From Triops longicaudatus (Eukaryota; Arthropoda; Branchiopoda; Notostraca; Triopsidae), in the NCBI GenBank assembly GCA_022885665.1, contig JAGQDJ010000117.1:310001-374000 (forward strand): a stretch of 64,000 nt of DNA, written 5' to 3'. This document shows positions 1 through 14,100 of the stretch, piece after piece. Under the pieces are notes generated by a model. That model did no database searches. It had not been told where the DNA came from and saw only the letters and a list, made by a program, of their open reading frames with translations. Within the stretch, counting starts at the first letter, position 1; every line of letters starts with the position of its first letter. The translations under genes were made by a program, and so were the position numbers.

Positions 1-1
1 C

Positions 2-319
2 AACGATGCGAAAACCAAGACTGAACAGGGAGAAAAGCAGGGCAACAGCGAGAACAAGCTTGGTACACAGCGTGGAACGGAAAAGGGGCCGCTCCCTTTA
101 TCGATCGGACTGCAACTTCGGACTTCGTGCGGGGAGGTTTGGTTGTTCTCGAGTACAGCCCGCTGGGTTCGACTTGCGTATACGAGTGCTCATACGGGAG
201 CTACAGCGCCGGTGGGTGGGGTTGTAGTACCCTCGTATCACCTAATACTTTTGGCCTATACCCCCTCCCCTTCTGTGACTAAGGGGTGGACGCCGAAAGG
301 TGGAGCCTGTACAGACTAA
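2..319 (+). CDS. possible C-terminal exon of an unknown gene, cut by the left edge
   Basis: The frame beginning at base 2 stays open for 105 codons and ends at a TAA at 317-319. This stretch is clearly richer in G+C than the DNA that follows. The first third of the translation is polar, rich in K, E, G and N. The middle is mixed, with a GLQLRTSCGEVWLF stretch, and the end is rich in P, V, Y and T. No start codon or splice acceptor is visible because the window begins inside it. I recognise no domain. It could be a terminal coding exon, or a chance open frame in GC-rich DNA. The main support is length and composition. Confidence 0.3.
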   Translation, partial: NDAKTKTEQGEKQGNSENKLGTQRGTEKGPLPLSIGLQLRTSCGEVWLFSSTARWVRLAYTSAHTGATAPVGGVVVPSYHLILLAYTPSPSVTKGWTPKGGACTD

Positions 320-3300
320 GGTTGCTTAGAAAGGGTGATTTCAAGGTAGGAGAAGACGTCCGCGATGCCCCTTTTTGGATTACGGTGCGCTCGAATGCAT
401 GATCTATGAACAAAAGCGAGCAGGCCGAGGATCACGCGGGTATTACAAGAGAGAAGCAAGGGAATAAAATGACTTTGAAAACATACTACGATAGCTGTAT
501 CTTTGCGAGGAAAATTTGTCAAGTTTGCTCGTTGCAGTTCACGCTGAAAGAGACTACTTCTCTAGCGATTCAATGACGTCTCCGGATATGCGGGATGACC
601 TCATTTAATCGCCATTCCTTCTCCTTTCTGCCTTTTTCTCGCCTTAATGTTTCACCCGCTTTTAACCCACTGTAACTTCCCTCCCCTTAACTTGAGCTCT
701 TTCCTCCGCCTTTAATGGCAGATCCCTCTGTCACATGTGGGAATGATGATAAAACATAATCTGGAGCAAGCGTTCGACTATCAGTGCCAGAACCAGGATA
801 TATGATGATAAAAAACAAGCGTGACGGACGATCACACAAAGTGAGCAAAACATGAAATCATTCGTTTAGGCTGGGGGATGTCTAGAAGAAAAAAATATAA
901 GCATTAATTTTAATGGAGCCGTGGGTACGGGGAAAAAAACTTTTGATATAGCAAGTCTTAGTTTTTACTTCTTCGTGGGGAAGTGCCCTGTCGTCGTTCT
1001 GGGGCTATTGCTTGTGCGAGTTCATACAAGCACACCCTGCCGAAACGCAAATACGTCCGCATTATGGAATATTCTCACTAAAGACTTGCGATTCAATGGA
1101 AGCCATTCTTCAACGTTTGACCTTGTTCACAACTACTTCAGCACTAGTTTTTGAGCGGCTTTCCACAAGTCACTCGGAAAGCACGCTTCAGAGAACTGTG
1201 CAAAACTGAAAGTACAGCGTGATTTCGGACGAGATCGCCAAGTCAGGCTCGCCTGGAGAGGCGTCCAGCACCTCCAGGCACTGACTGCGATCGGACTAAT
1301 ACTCAATGGTTTTAAAAGGGCGTCGACCGTCTTATTTCTCCTGGCTCCCAAGGCGAGTCATGTTTTAATGTAAGCGACGTCGCACAGCTAAGGCGTCGAC
1401 GCCATCCCCATCGTTGGGCCTCTTGCGTGCGAAAGGCAGACTATGGCAATGCTGGCCAACCCAGGAGCGAGCTGTTTGGTCATTTCTCATTTGCCGAGCT
1501 TACCGAAAGGGTTACGTCTGGAATTTCTGTTCTACATTGTACACACACACACAACATACTGATACGTTCATGGGCAAAGCGATGCACCCATTTCAGCACC
1601 AGGCATCTGGAATTTGAGGCAGTTGACGAGTGTCGTTAGAGAGGATTATTTGGAGAACCTCATCCTTATACCTACAGAATCATTTTCTCTTAACTGCCAG
1701 AAATACTCGAAAACATGTCAGGCGTGGGGACGTTTATGCGAATGAGCATAGAGAAATCGAAACAGAAACCTTGGTAAGGGAAAAAAATACATAACTGTAG
1801 AAGAAAAGGACGCATTATGCCATGCACTCCTTCACTGTTCCTCAAGCTAAGGGGCTGTCGAGAAAAGCGACAGTAGAAAGAAGAAAAAGCTAAATGATGA
1901 GCCACATGTTGAAGAGTAAAATGAAACCTAACGAGTTCGCTGTCCCAAGGAACGAAGAGCAAAGCTTCTTTCTTCCAAAACGCCCTAAATATCTTCCCTT
2001 AGACGTCTTTTCTTCCATATTAAAACCAGAAGAGCAGTAGGCGATAGGCGACCTAAACATACAAGAATTTTACAGTAAAAAGCTGTCTGGGAAAGACGAT
2101 ATCGGACACGCACATCTCACACACATACATTGCACAGAAAGACGGAAGATCTTTCACGGGCGTCTAGGACTTGGAATGAATGGAGAAGATGAAAGAACAG
2201 TCCAATCTTCCTCTTAAACCACAATAGAAAGTCTCACAATTTGGTGAGGGTGGAGGAAGGGTGGGAAAACCCCACGGTAAAGCTGGATTTGGACGAAGCA
2301 TTACTTTAAATCTTGTTGACTATGAATCTATGGTTGTTAACAATAGTTCCGGGTGTGTATAAGGGAAATAGGCGTTGCTCACAGCAATACAAACTAATAC
2401 AGATTTAGTCCCCCACTTTTATCGCTCTTGCAGTCAAAAAAGTCTTTAAAAAATGGGACGTAGACCTCAGTAGATTTCAGAGCATACAACGTGGAACTCT
2501 ATGCGACCCAAACACGAAAACATAGCACATACTACTGGTATGCCTTGATTTGCTTTCGCTGTTTATTCATACGAGAAATACGACAGATTTGCAAAACGTA
2601 ACAAAGATCCAGCACCAAGATGCCTAAAGAGTAATATAAATTTTTTTCATAGAATACGAAGCAGTTGATAGCGATAGGTAAAATTCGGGGGAGAAAGGGG
2701 TAATATTACGCCGCTGGGGGAGAATTTTAAGGGAATGAAAATAATCAAATAAGACTATGTAGTTTTAGTTTAGAGGCGATGTTCTACACTTGGCTACCGT
2801 CTGTATTGGTAACTTCAATAACTACGACGTGACAGTTAGGCGTTCTTCTCCGTTTAAATTTTCAACATGACAAATAAGGATCCGGCACCGAGGCGGAAAG
2901 CCACAAAAAAACGTCAGTGGTCATGTTATCTTCCTTCATTTAATGTCGCTAATTCTTTCCTCCCAGCAGAAATTATGAAAACTTTCATGCATACGCGAGT
3001 TGGCATATTGGGGAATATCTGTCTTCCTGAGAAAATTAGGAGACATGCAACTCATGTCTGAAAAAAAAGATTACTTGTGCCTTTTTGCACTAAGTTTTCA
3101 TTACAGGCTTAATAAATTTTTTCAGGAGCTCCCTTGGTGAAGTTAATAGCAGGTAGGAAACATCCCCATGTGCGTTAAGCTTTCGTGTATGCCACTACAG
3201 TCAAGAGAGGGAGACCATATGGTAATTTTACCTCCTCCCTCACACAATTCTGGTCTTTTCCCCGCTAGTCCCCAATGCATAGTATCGCTCACTCACACAC

Positions 3301-6300
3301 TCCATTTAATGATAGCAAACGGATTTGCAAAGCTGTTGGGCTAGAAGGGATGCTGCTGCGTAAGAGTCATATTTCTTCCCCTCCATTCCCCATTCTATTG
3401 CCTTCTTCAACCTCTAAAAACCCCCATAGTCACTGCCGTTCCATAGCAAAATCTTGGCGCGCCTGGAAAAGTGGCGCACCTGAGGCTTCCTACTTCATCT
3501 TCGGCTTTGCATGTTTTCCCAGCTGGCATTTTACAATAGCCGAGATTGCTAAGAGTGGGAACGTGGGGATTGCCGCCTTTTTTTAATACTTCCATTAAGG
3601 AAAAAATATGCTTCGGTAGGATTTGGCAGAAAAGGCGGAAGGATTTTGGTGCTTGATCGTCTGTTTGCAGCATGTTCTCAAGAGTACTGGCGAGATTAGA
3701 CGATCGGTAACACCCCCTTAAAGAGAAAACAAGGATGGAAGGATAGGAAGTAGAAGTGCGGCACAAAACTGAAAATGCTGTGCTTCTTTATGACAGCAGC
3801 CAAAAAGGAAGAACATGGAAGTAAAGGCGAAAACTGGAAGTAAGGGCGAGAAGCTTTCCCATTATTTGTCGATCAATGCGGAAGAATGCTATACCGGCTC
3901 CTACTGGTAAGACCTTTTGGACTTGGGAGGCTTTTTTCCTATTATGCCTAGCATCAAGGGACCGAGGGAACCCGAAGTCCTCCGTTTCTACAGTAGCGAA
4001 CCGAGATGTTGCGTTCACGGACATACTTTTAAAAGCATCCCTATGGCCTCATTTACACCCATAATTGTCCTCGAAACGTTTGATTTCGCTGGACAACGAC
4101 ACCCCCATTGCCCATTCCGTACTTTCGAACATCTCTGATCTCCTAGGTCTCGCACCTCCTCGGTGTTTTTTTCGTCCTCCAAACCTAAAGCTCTTTGGAA
4201 CACAAATTCCATTAGAGCAAGGGAGTAAGCGAGTTTGGTGGTACTGGACTTTCGTGTATACTTTTTCTTACAAGTATCCAAAAATTTGGTGCACGACCTA
4301 TTAAGTCACTCAACTAATTCACACAAAAACTCCTTCTGGAACACTACGTCAAAACTGATGTTTGCTTTTCCTTCTTTCATCTTCAGTCTTCTACCTTTTT
4401 TTTAAAGGAAGCTGCAGTGAAATTCGAATTGGATAGTCAATGTGAATGGTGGTAGCGGATGGAAGGCTACTCAAATCCGCTGATGCTGTTTTCCGAGCCA
4501 TTATGCAAATCTGTTTCTCTTTTGGTCTAGCCAAAAGTGTCTCCATATGCGCATCCAATGTTCAATCTTACTTCGTCCCCTCTTTAAGCCCATCGTCATC
4601 ACCGCTCCCACTCCCGACGATCGTGCTATAGTATACAGGAGTTCTATAATACTCAAGAAAATGACAAGGGACGCAAAAAATCGGTGCCTGATGTCATGCC
4701 TGGTGGTGCCACCGTTAGACAACGACAAGGGTGGTGGTGGTGGGGAGAAGACTATATCAAAAAGACTGCTTAATGCTTCGAACCTATGAAAGCGTAAATG
4801 CTTTATGAGCTCGTCTGTTGGGATAAGACCAGGATGCAATCTATCGAACCAGCTTCTGCATAAAATGGGCATAAAGTCCCACTTTACTACACATTTCCAA
4901 AACCCAACCTTTTAGTAAGAAGACAAACACACAAGTATCAATCCCCCTCCCAGAAACCTGGCAAGCTGAACGCTAATGCCAGTTATATCATCTGGCATTT
5001 TTCTGGCGTCCACCGCAACTACCTTGAAACATGTCTAATTTCTTTACAAGGGCGACGGAATGTGTGTACGTGCACGTGGTGTGTACTGATACGTGAGCAG
5101 ACATGAGGAAATAATGTATTCCATAAAGAGAAGAACAAGAGCCGCTTTTCATTAATCCTAAGCTCCTCATTTGTCGCTAGCACTGCAAACTCTTTCCCCC
5201 GCTCTCGTTCGTGTTTTCTTCATGCTGGATGGAACAACATGATCAACGGTTGTAGTAAGAACGATTAGCGCAGGTCGAAACAGAAAAGATGGCTGACAAG
5301 CCTTTGCTCTACAGATTTTTTTGCCCTCCCCAAAGGGAAAGAAAGGACAGAAATTATGAAGCAAAGATAAAAATTGTACAGTGTACTTTTTCAGGAGTTG
5401 AGAAGTTCTGTTTTTCTGCCTCACTTTCCGTAGGGTTAAATGTTGAGGAAACCACAGCCACTAATAAAAAAATATAAATAAATAAAACAAGCTTTACAAG
5501 AAGAGAAAATGTGAGCAGGTTGGTTGTGGGGTCGAGGAGGAAATATCGACGTTCTCAGCGACCGAGCTTGGTCCTGCTCTTGCACCGAGTTCCGCGTCTT
5601 CCGCTACAAGCATCGGAATTTACCTTGGAAAGAGCAGGCTAGTGATAGCAAAGGTAAGCCATTCGTGGTAAAGCTAAGCCAGTTGCAATAAGCACCGCCG
5701 TGGTGGGTGGTAGCAAGGCGATAGGGTGGAAACAAGAGATAAGAAACCAGCAGAGCAGGACAAGCGACAGAAAATATGCCCAGAACGAAGAATAAAGTTT
5801 CGACTCGGCGGCCGCCCGTTTACCCGAGCAAGTTTTACTTCGGCTGAGGTGGAAGGAAGGTTTTCTGGCCGAGTCCAGCATGCAATATGCATGACGCCTC
5901 TGAGGGAACATACGACGTCCAACTTGGGGGTCGCTGAGCCTCCCAAAGACGACGCCGGATATTGGATGCAAACCTAAAGAAACGAGTAGAAGTTGATCTT
6001 ACGGACGAAGGGGACGAGCGAAAAGAAAACCTCGACGCGGAGAAAGAAATACTTGCACCAATACATATTCTTTCCTTTTTCTTCTAGTCTCATTGACCTT
6101 CCCTAGACCTTTCTCCCGCTCGCTCACTCACTTAATTTACTTGGCGTCACGATCCCTACCGGAGGTGCTGGACTAACTGGGCGCTGAAACAGAGCCAGTT
6201 TGGCCTAACACAATTGCCCTCTCAGTTTCTCTACCATCCCGAGTATAGTGATTCGGCTCGGAGGGGTGCGGGAAGGTGAGAAAAGAAGGGTGCAACTAAA

Positions 6301-8069
6301 GTGAATTTTATTGTTTGGTTATAAAACCGTGCTAGATCGGCTTCGCGGAAGGAATATACCTTCTGGGACAAGTTAAGCTGCTCAAAAAACTTTTCAAAGG
6401 AGTAGAGAGAAAGGCAAGAGCTACGGAACAGACAGGCAGCTTTCTGCTTCGGTGTCCCATAACTCAAAAAAAGACGAAAAAAAAAAAATAGCCGTTTGGG
6501 AATCTTGTTTTGAATCTTTTTCGCCTGGACGTAAGTACCGTATCATATGAAGCGTATCAAGTGATGATATAGCCTACGAACTACCTCCTATGCGAGCACA
6601 GCTCGAAGGGATGTACAGGCAAATATGTATTAGTCAAACAAGGATCTAAAAATCTGACACGAAAAATTTGAGACAGTCGCCGAGACTTTACACACAGCGC
6701 TTCTAAGACTATGTAGATCTCCTTAGCCGCAATTAATGGAGTGCACTTACCAAGTTAAAAATTGGAGTCGACTTCCAGCTGGTTCGTCACGGATTTTCTA
6801 AGGTTTAATTGGTACCGAATTGGTAAAGTTTGAGCGGGCGCATTGAAGGAGGAAAAGTCAAGGGAGAAGACAAGTGTCCCACCATTGATCGAGGAGTAGT
6901 GGGCAATCAAGAACCCAAGGTTTTAATCACTTTCCATCATCTAGCGCCCGGGTGTTTTATTAAAGCTTAGTCTAGAGAAACAGCGAAACGAAAGAGACGC
7001 AGAGACAGCTCAACGAAAGAGACCGAACAAGAAAATAAGACATTGTGCACTGTGTCCCTTGCCTCAACTCCCGTTTGCATAACCCTTGTAAAACTTAGAG
7101 ACCGAGAGGTCTTCAATCAAGAAGTTTCAGACAGCTTCTCTATAACGCATTTACATAGTTAGACGGAGAATGAGTCAAACTAATTCAACTTTTTTAATAG
7201 TACTCCCCGTGCAATTCCCCTCAATGCATGAAAAACTAAGAGTTGAGGGATGATAACCATTCCATAGAACAACTGGGGTTAAAATCTTTGCTTTTCAAAA
7301 GATAGCCCCAGTGAAAAAAACGAAAAGAACAGGAGATAGAACAGCTCTCTTTGCCTGCATCCCGTACACACTGAAATGCATATTGAATATGGAGCACGTG
7401 TTTCTTTTCGCACGGCTCAGCAGCTCTCATTTGTCTCCGTCGTTGCCTGGGTCGCGGCTAATGGTAGTTAGTAACCAAAGTACAGCATTGCATTCCATAT
7501 CAAGCACTACGCGGTCGGTTCGTATAAATGCGCGTCTTGAGTAACTCAGGTCGATGGGACTATGTAGTTAAAGCAAAAGTACGCAAGACTACGGAAAAAG
7601 AATCCCGCACATTGCAAATGGCCTCCAACTAACATGAAGTACCTGTAAATGATAAACTTAATAAATGAATTTCTCCTGTCGGTAATTTAACCTACACAGA
7701 TAGCAGGGAACTCGAGAGCATAAACACAAGTATGTAAAGCTTGCCAATTTTCATTTCACGTATAAAGCAGAGAGAAAGGCAGCTTGCAGCTGCCTACCAA
7801 TTCACGGCTCAACTGCAGCACTACAATGTAAATTGACGAGTTGTGTTACAGTGAAATGTGAAAATTCAGACGAGAAAGCATGAAAAGTGGTACCCTAAAA
7901 TTAATTGCAATAATTTCATGTAATACAAGATTTATAGTTCTCGCACTTCAGTTTTTCCGTTGCCTTTGCTCAAAGCAAATGTAAATGCATATCGCCTCCT
8001 GGTTTGAACAGTCATCTGTTCCCGATAACCCAAGTCGGCAGATGAGACCGAACAGGAGGGAGCACTTAC
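320..8069. other. gene-poor interval, no supported gene
   Basis: Open frames here are short and overlap on both strands, and none shows a recognisable domain. The most GC-rich part, about 5640-5980, is open on both strands. On the minus strand its 110-residue frame contains two hydrophobic stretches, but no homology or splice context supports it. A short CA microsatellite lies near 1540-1552. A good minus-strand splice-donor match (TTG then GTAAGTGCAC) lies near 6750, and the sequence upstream of it has no long reading frame, so it could be an untranslated exon or chance. Confidence 0.5.
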
Positions 8070-8136
8070 CTAATTTGGGCAAATGCATCTTGTTACTGGT
8101 ACCTAACGAAGTAAGACTTAAGTCGCTTAAACGCAT
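8070..8136 (-). CDS. candidate isolated first coding exon
   Basis: An ATG at 8136 opens 22 codons (beginning MRLSDLSLTSLGTSNK) that run directly into a consensus donor, G|GTAAGTGCTC, at 8070/8069. A start codon followed by a strong donor is what a short first exon looks like in this genome. I could not find a convincing next exon on the minus strand. No domain or signal peptide is recognisable. It may equally be chance. Confidence 0.15.
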
Positions 8137-11100
8137 TTGCCAGTCTTATTGTGGCCAGACTGAACTAATACAGAAACGAATAAAGGGCGCACTGTGTTTC
8201 TCAAATTGTACAATTAAAATAGAAACATTTATTTCTCCCTTCTAAGTACTATCGAAAGATTTAGTGGAGGTAAACAGAACTAGAGCACTATATTTTTCCT
8301 TTCTATTACTGTACTTGTAATGTGAGTGTATGAATCGGAAGAAATAATGTAAGAATGAACTTTAGGAATGTAATTTCAACTTAAGATTAATGAAGAACTT
8401 TAATGAATGACTTGAAAAATGTTCAGGAATGATGGTTCTATGAACTACGTTTTTATAATGCTTAAAAAAAGAAGAACATTTAGGAAAAATCGTAAAGAAT
8501 AAATGAAAGTCAGGGCTGAATATTAAGTACAGTGATTAAGTAGAGGATTGAATACTAAGATTGAATACTAAAAATACTAAGTACTAAATCCCTTTTATCC
8601 AGCCTCAACATTTCTGGACATAAGATGATGAAACGATGCTTAATATGCAAATATTTATCAACACTAAAATAGTTAACTAAATAATCGAAACTTTTTATGC
8701 GAATGTTGGCGTTGCCCTCTACATAATATGCACTGCATTGTTTCCTAGTAAGATCAACAGAGAGCCGGATTCGGAGAGATAGTCTTGCCGAAATCATGAC
8801 TGGCTACGGAGAGGCTTTGTAAGAGGGTCTCAGACTATACCTTACTGGAATTTGAGTGCCTGTGATATCATACAGTGAAAAAAAATAATCACTGGGCCAC
8901 TTAGGAATCTTAAGATCAGATCTCAGTTCCGCTGAGCCAATGGAGCTGCTGCCTCTTTCGGTTCAACCGGCTGAGTTCATTAAATTCTCCTTTTAATGGC
9001 CGAAGGTATGTTTCATACAATGATCTACGGAGTTTTGAATTATGATACCCTTCGATTCAGAAGTCTTTGTTTTTCACAGCGCTTTCTCAGTCAAAAGTTT
9101 TTGTAGCCTAAAGTCTGATTTGGAGGAAACATTCTACATTTGAGAAAACAAGAAACTTGCAACTGCACTTTCAATCTTAGGGACTTTTCCACACAAGACA
9201 TGGGACTGGGAGAAGTGGAACTTAAGCTCGCTAAAAGCATTCCCTGCATGTCCTCGAACCAACGTTTCTCCTCTACAGATTTTGTTTGGTACTACCACTT
9301 GGCTGAGCTTAGCTGAGTGAGAACATGCACACCACCCGCGCCCTCCAAAACTTTGAAATGTCGCAATTAAAACCCCGAAAAGCCACAAGCTTTTGCATAT
9401 TACTTCTCTAAACCCCTGTTGCATATCTCACAACACGGAAGTTGTTAGACAATAATGGTGCGGGCAGCAGATTTCCGTATAAGCTCCCAACCAAACCTTT
9501 TGAACGTGTCAACAGCACTTGGCAGTATAACTGAGGAAAGTCCTTTCAGAGGGGGTTTCTTTAGTATTCGACTCATTTTCTTATTTACTAACTCTTGCTA
9601 CGCTTTTCTCATTTTGGTTACGGCTTCCGGCTCCCATGCCTTAATCTTTCAAATGGTGGAACCGATGAATTAAAGGGGTTTCCGGCTTGTTCTTTTCACC
9701 AACGAAAGCAACAATCCTTCATAACGTTATGGCATTCCTTAGTACCAGCTAATCACAGCCTACTTGTTCACAGCTATAGCCTGAAATGAGGTACACATAT
9801 AAAAAATGCTTCAAATACGGTTTTGCCAGAAACAAGGGTGTAAAACATACTCTTAAAGATTATCACTGAGGAGGAATGTGTGAATCAAAGGGTAAAGCGA
9901 ATTTCCTTACAAGAACAATTGCTCCGCGAACGGGACGATGATAAATATTGCTCTGCAATGCACGTACGATCATACATGCACCGTCTTGCAGCAAGTATAA
10001 GAGACTTGCTGGGTTAGATTACATTGTATGAGCGTCAACAGCTTTGCACCCCTCTAAAAGGGAAGGCCATACTGCGCCTGGCATTTCTAATTGCTTCCAT
10101 CCATCAATGAACAACTATGCACAATTTCTGACGGCCTGGGCTTTCACAAGCCGTTCTCTAGTACGGGATACCAAGACAGAAATCTCAAAGCAGATACCAG
10201 CGGCAAAACGAGAGTTACACGTACAGGACATAAAGAATGTGATGTGCCAAAAGTGGATGTAAGATGCTTGCGCAAAAAAGGTCGGTGGCAATAGCACAAG
10301 CTACGGGCACCGAGCATTCAACTTTTATATCTTCAAGTCCTTTTCTTAGCTGTGGGGGAGCTCTGTGTGGTGCGGTTCTGGTGGGTATTACCTTAACAAT
10401 GGAAGAAGGATTAAACGAAATTGCGTGTCGGAGGTGATAATCTCCTCCTGGCAAGAAGGAAACACAGACGCGACGATTAAATAAAGGAATTACGTTTAGC
10501 TCTCTCAATTTTATGGGTATCCCTTACTCCGAAATGTACTTAAAGGATCAGACCGTCAGTTTATTAGACTATACTTATAATCTAATACAACGGAAACCTC
10601 GTTATAACTACCTCTTGGGAACACAAAAGCTGTTCGATATACAAAAAGTTCCTTATACCAGAACTTTTTCTGTACATTTGTGTAACTCCTGACCTTCCAA
10701 CATGGTTTACTTTAACATTAGTTTGCATTAAACGGGTTCGGAACATGAGATTCTAAGGTAGAAACTCGGTTAATTACAAAGAAATATACAAGGGATAAAT
10801 AAATATTTTCGGGTCTGATACGAAAATCAAAGCCTAGCAACTAGGCCTTAGTTCAATAACGTAGACTCAAAAATAAAGACTCTCGATGTAAATAATAAAC
10901 AAAACTCAAAATTGCATTAAAATAGCTTAATCAGTTCAGTTACAAAATGTAGTTGTACTCTAATCATTTTTACACTATTATTAGTGTCGAAAAACTTAAT
11001 AAATATTTTCTATTTATAACTTAAAAATAAACAATTTAAAAACTTAACCATAAATTTTACACAATAACTTTATTTAAAACTTAACTAACCAAGCGCGATG

Positions 11101-14100
11101 TTCAAGCACGAACGCAAACAAAGGTTTTCCTAACAAAATTACAATCCTTCTAAAAAGAAGTTAAGATACAACGGTCTATCCAAAAGTTCCGAGAAATGTA
11201 CTGCTCTGCTTAAACGGACTGACTCAGAAAATTTCGTTTGTTGTGTAAATGTTTCAGTATCATTCATAGATAACTCTGCCGATTCTAAGCTTTAAAAAAA
11301 TAAAATAAAAAAAAATAAAAAAAATTCAAATAGAATGGATTGCACCTCATCTCCAATCATGCTGAGAAGGCTAAGGGATTTGACTTCCAGCACTGTATCT
11401 AGTAATTGAAATTTAACGATAGATTGTGCACAAATTCATTAAATGGTGAATGTGAACGAGAATTCGTACAGGATTTTTAATAGGGGTGAATGACTTTTAA
11501 AGAATAATTTCTCGGAACTTTTCGATGGGCCTATGTACTAATGATGGAGCTTACTTCAATAGGTTTTTGGACAACTACTTTAAAGCTATCTAGTTTCGAA
11601 GATTATTTTCTCAAATAATACACATTCTAAGAATGATTACGATTTGCCATTCTTAAGATTAAACACACAACTCAATGTTATTATCGGTAAGAATCAAGGA
11701 TGCCGCACATTCCAACTGGAAATAAAGTACTGATATTTTATTTGCTTAAAATTTTTAGTTTATGCCAAGCTTTCATACACGACATTTTTGTCTAAAAATC
11801 GGAGTAAATTAAAATTTTCAAAAGTCGAATGCTTCTTTTTATGGATTACAAAAAGTTAAACTCCTTCTGCATAAAGGCTGTCCGAGGTAAACTAAATAAG
11901 CGAACACCGATTTCCTGGATCATTCGTAAGCGTAATGGTGGTCTGTAGGCAACCATTATCCAGCGTCCCACTACCACCACCACGCATCATTTCATCTATA
12001 TTCTCACACATAGCTTATTCAGAATGCGCTCTAGCACCACACAAACATCCCTCCCCCAAAAAGGAATACAATAAATAAAAGGAAAGAAGAGAAAAAAGTG
12101 AAAAATGAAGAGGAGAGAAGATGGTGGGGAAGCAGCGAATAAGAAAAGTGGGGCATAGTATGCGACGGGTTATATGCACGAATTCAGGAGACCTTACTCA
12201 ATATGCTATTACGGGTGTTGAACGATTTATGGGTTACTTTGCTTGAAACAACTTGATCGTGTAGTGTGGCCATAGTGGAGCGGTAGACAGACCCAAATAC
12301 CGTAACACAAGCACAGCAGCTACTCAGACTCAAATTCATTTCCGATACGTCGGAAGTCAAGGAAACGGGCAGGGGCAGTGTGATGTGGTGTTGAGAGGCA
12401 AGACAAAGATGCTCATCAACCTGAGTGCATCTTGAGCTTCAACCAGGCCATTGTCGCCTCCATTCGGGGGCTTTTCAATCTAAGCAGGAAAAATCCAGCA
12501 GGAATATGCTCCCTATGTGGAGGATCAGTCCAACTTCTGATAATAAAAATAGCGAAAAGTTGGACAGAATGGTATACGCTTGGACTCGTACAGGAAATAC
12601 AAACGAGCCCTCCAAAATCATCAAGAAAATAAAACGGTACAATGCAAGACAGAACTGTTCAACCGGCAAAATTTAGTATACAGCAAAGAAGAAAATCACG
12701 GAATAAAAAAAGAGTACTTTTTGTACCCTTGCTTGCGTAGGCATCCCAGCCGAAGAAAGCTCAACAATACCTAGCGCTGGAGATGCAATGGCCTTTAATT
12801 AAAAGCGAAACAAAATTATACGACTGTTTTTGGCCTATGCATGAACAGAGGCCAGAAGAACGAAAACATGTAGAGTTAGTCTGGTTGTCTCCAACGAAGA
12901 GGCTTCGGCGAGTCTACACGTTATGGACAATAAGAACTGTCTCCGTGTTGTCATGAAACTTGACAATAACCAGATCAACTTAACAGACGTCTTATGCTCC
13001 TAGCAACCCCTCTTGCCATCATTGGATATACAGCACCTCCTGTGAGTATAGCCTTATCACAGACGCACTGACAACTTAATGCCCCAGCTTGCGAGCAACA
13101 AGTTGACAGTTGTTGCAACACGTCCGTGCCATCGCCCTCTCACACCACGTTAGACCAACTGCTCGAGTTTATGTACCAAGTTAAGAACGCCAAATTAATA
13201 CTCACAACCATAAACTCTGGTTTCAGACTACCCTTCTTCTTCCGGAAGTTGAAACTCGCCTGCGCGAGAAATTGCAGACATGCACCGACTTTCTTGAATT
13301 TCTGGTAATCTATTGTTCCTCTGCTTACTATCAAACGACACAAGGGCAAGAACTCACACATTAAGAACAAGCGCACTGATGTTTCTCCTTATAGCATACC
13401 CTACCGTACAAAACCCGATAGCATAACCTTATGCTTCTGAGTACCATTACATAGCATTCTGAACAGTATTATGCTTCGAACGACTAACAATGAAAGCTCG
13501 AACTTTCATCAATTTTTTTCACGGATTTTTTTAACGAATGAATTATAAAATAAAAACAGAATCATAGGAACAGTAGAAAACAGACGTAATAACCTATACC
13601 AGAAGCAATGAAATAACCCCCCAAAAATACACAAAATTAAAGAAAAAGTAATGAAAATAAAATAAAAATAAAAAAAGGATAGCTCACACAATTTCAGAGG
13701 TAACAGTGGGGAAATGGACCACGCTGTACACGACCTGGGTTACCAGCTAATTAGGCAGAATGTCCGTAGGGCGTGGGTGACGAAGTTCTTCCCTATCTAA
13801 ATACGCAAATGTCTGCGTGCCTTCAGTACACCCCGAAAAATTGCCTTAGGGAACAAGGGTTGTAGTGCTGCCTATCGACCCGCACGCAAGCTATAGGCTA
13901 GGTTGGATCTATTACTTTTAAAAACGGCAGCGGAAAGTAACATTACTGCAACGGTGCGATGAAGTAACACGAGGACGCTCCCGCGTTTGCCAAGCTCCTC
14001 TAATCGATACTTGCATACGCCCGTTTTGTAGTTCTACCGCGGTTTTCCCTTTTCAAAAGTATCGTTACGTCCGCTCTTGAGGTGGTACGCACACTTACAT

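Noticed and set aside
5639..5971. 110-codon minus-strand frame with hydrophobic stretches as a membrane protein
   Set aside because: The same GC-rich DNA is open in three frames on both strands, and there is no homology or exon support.
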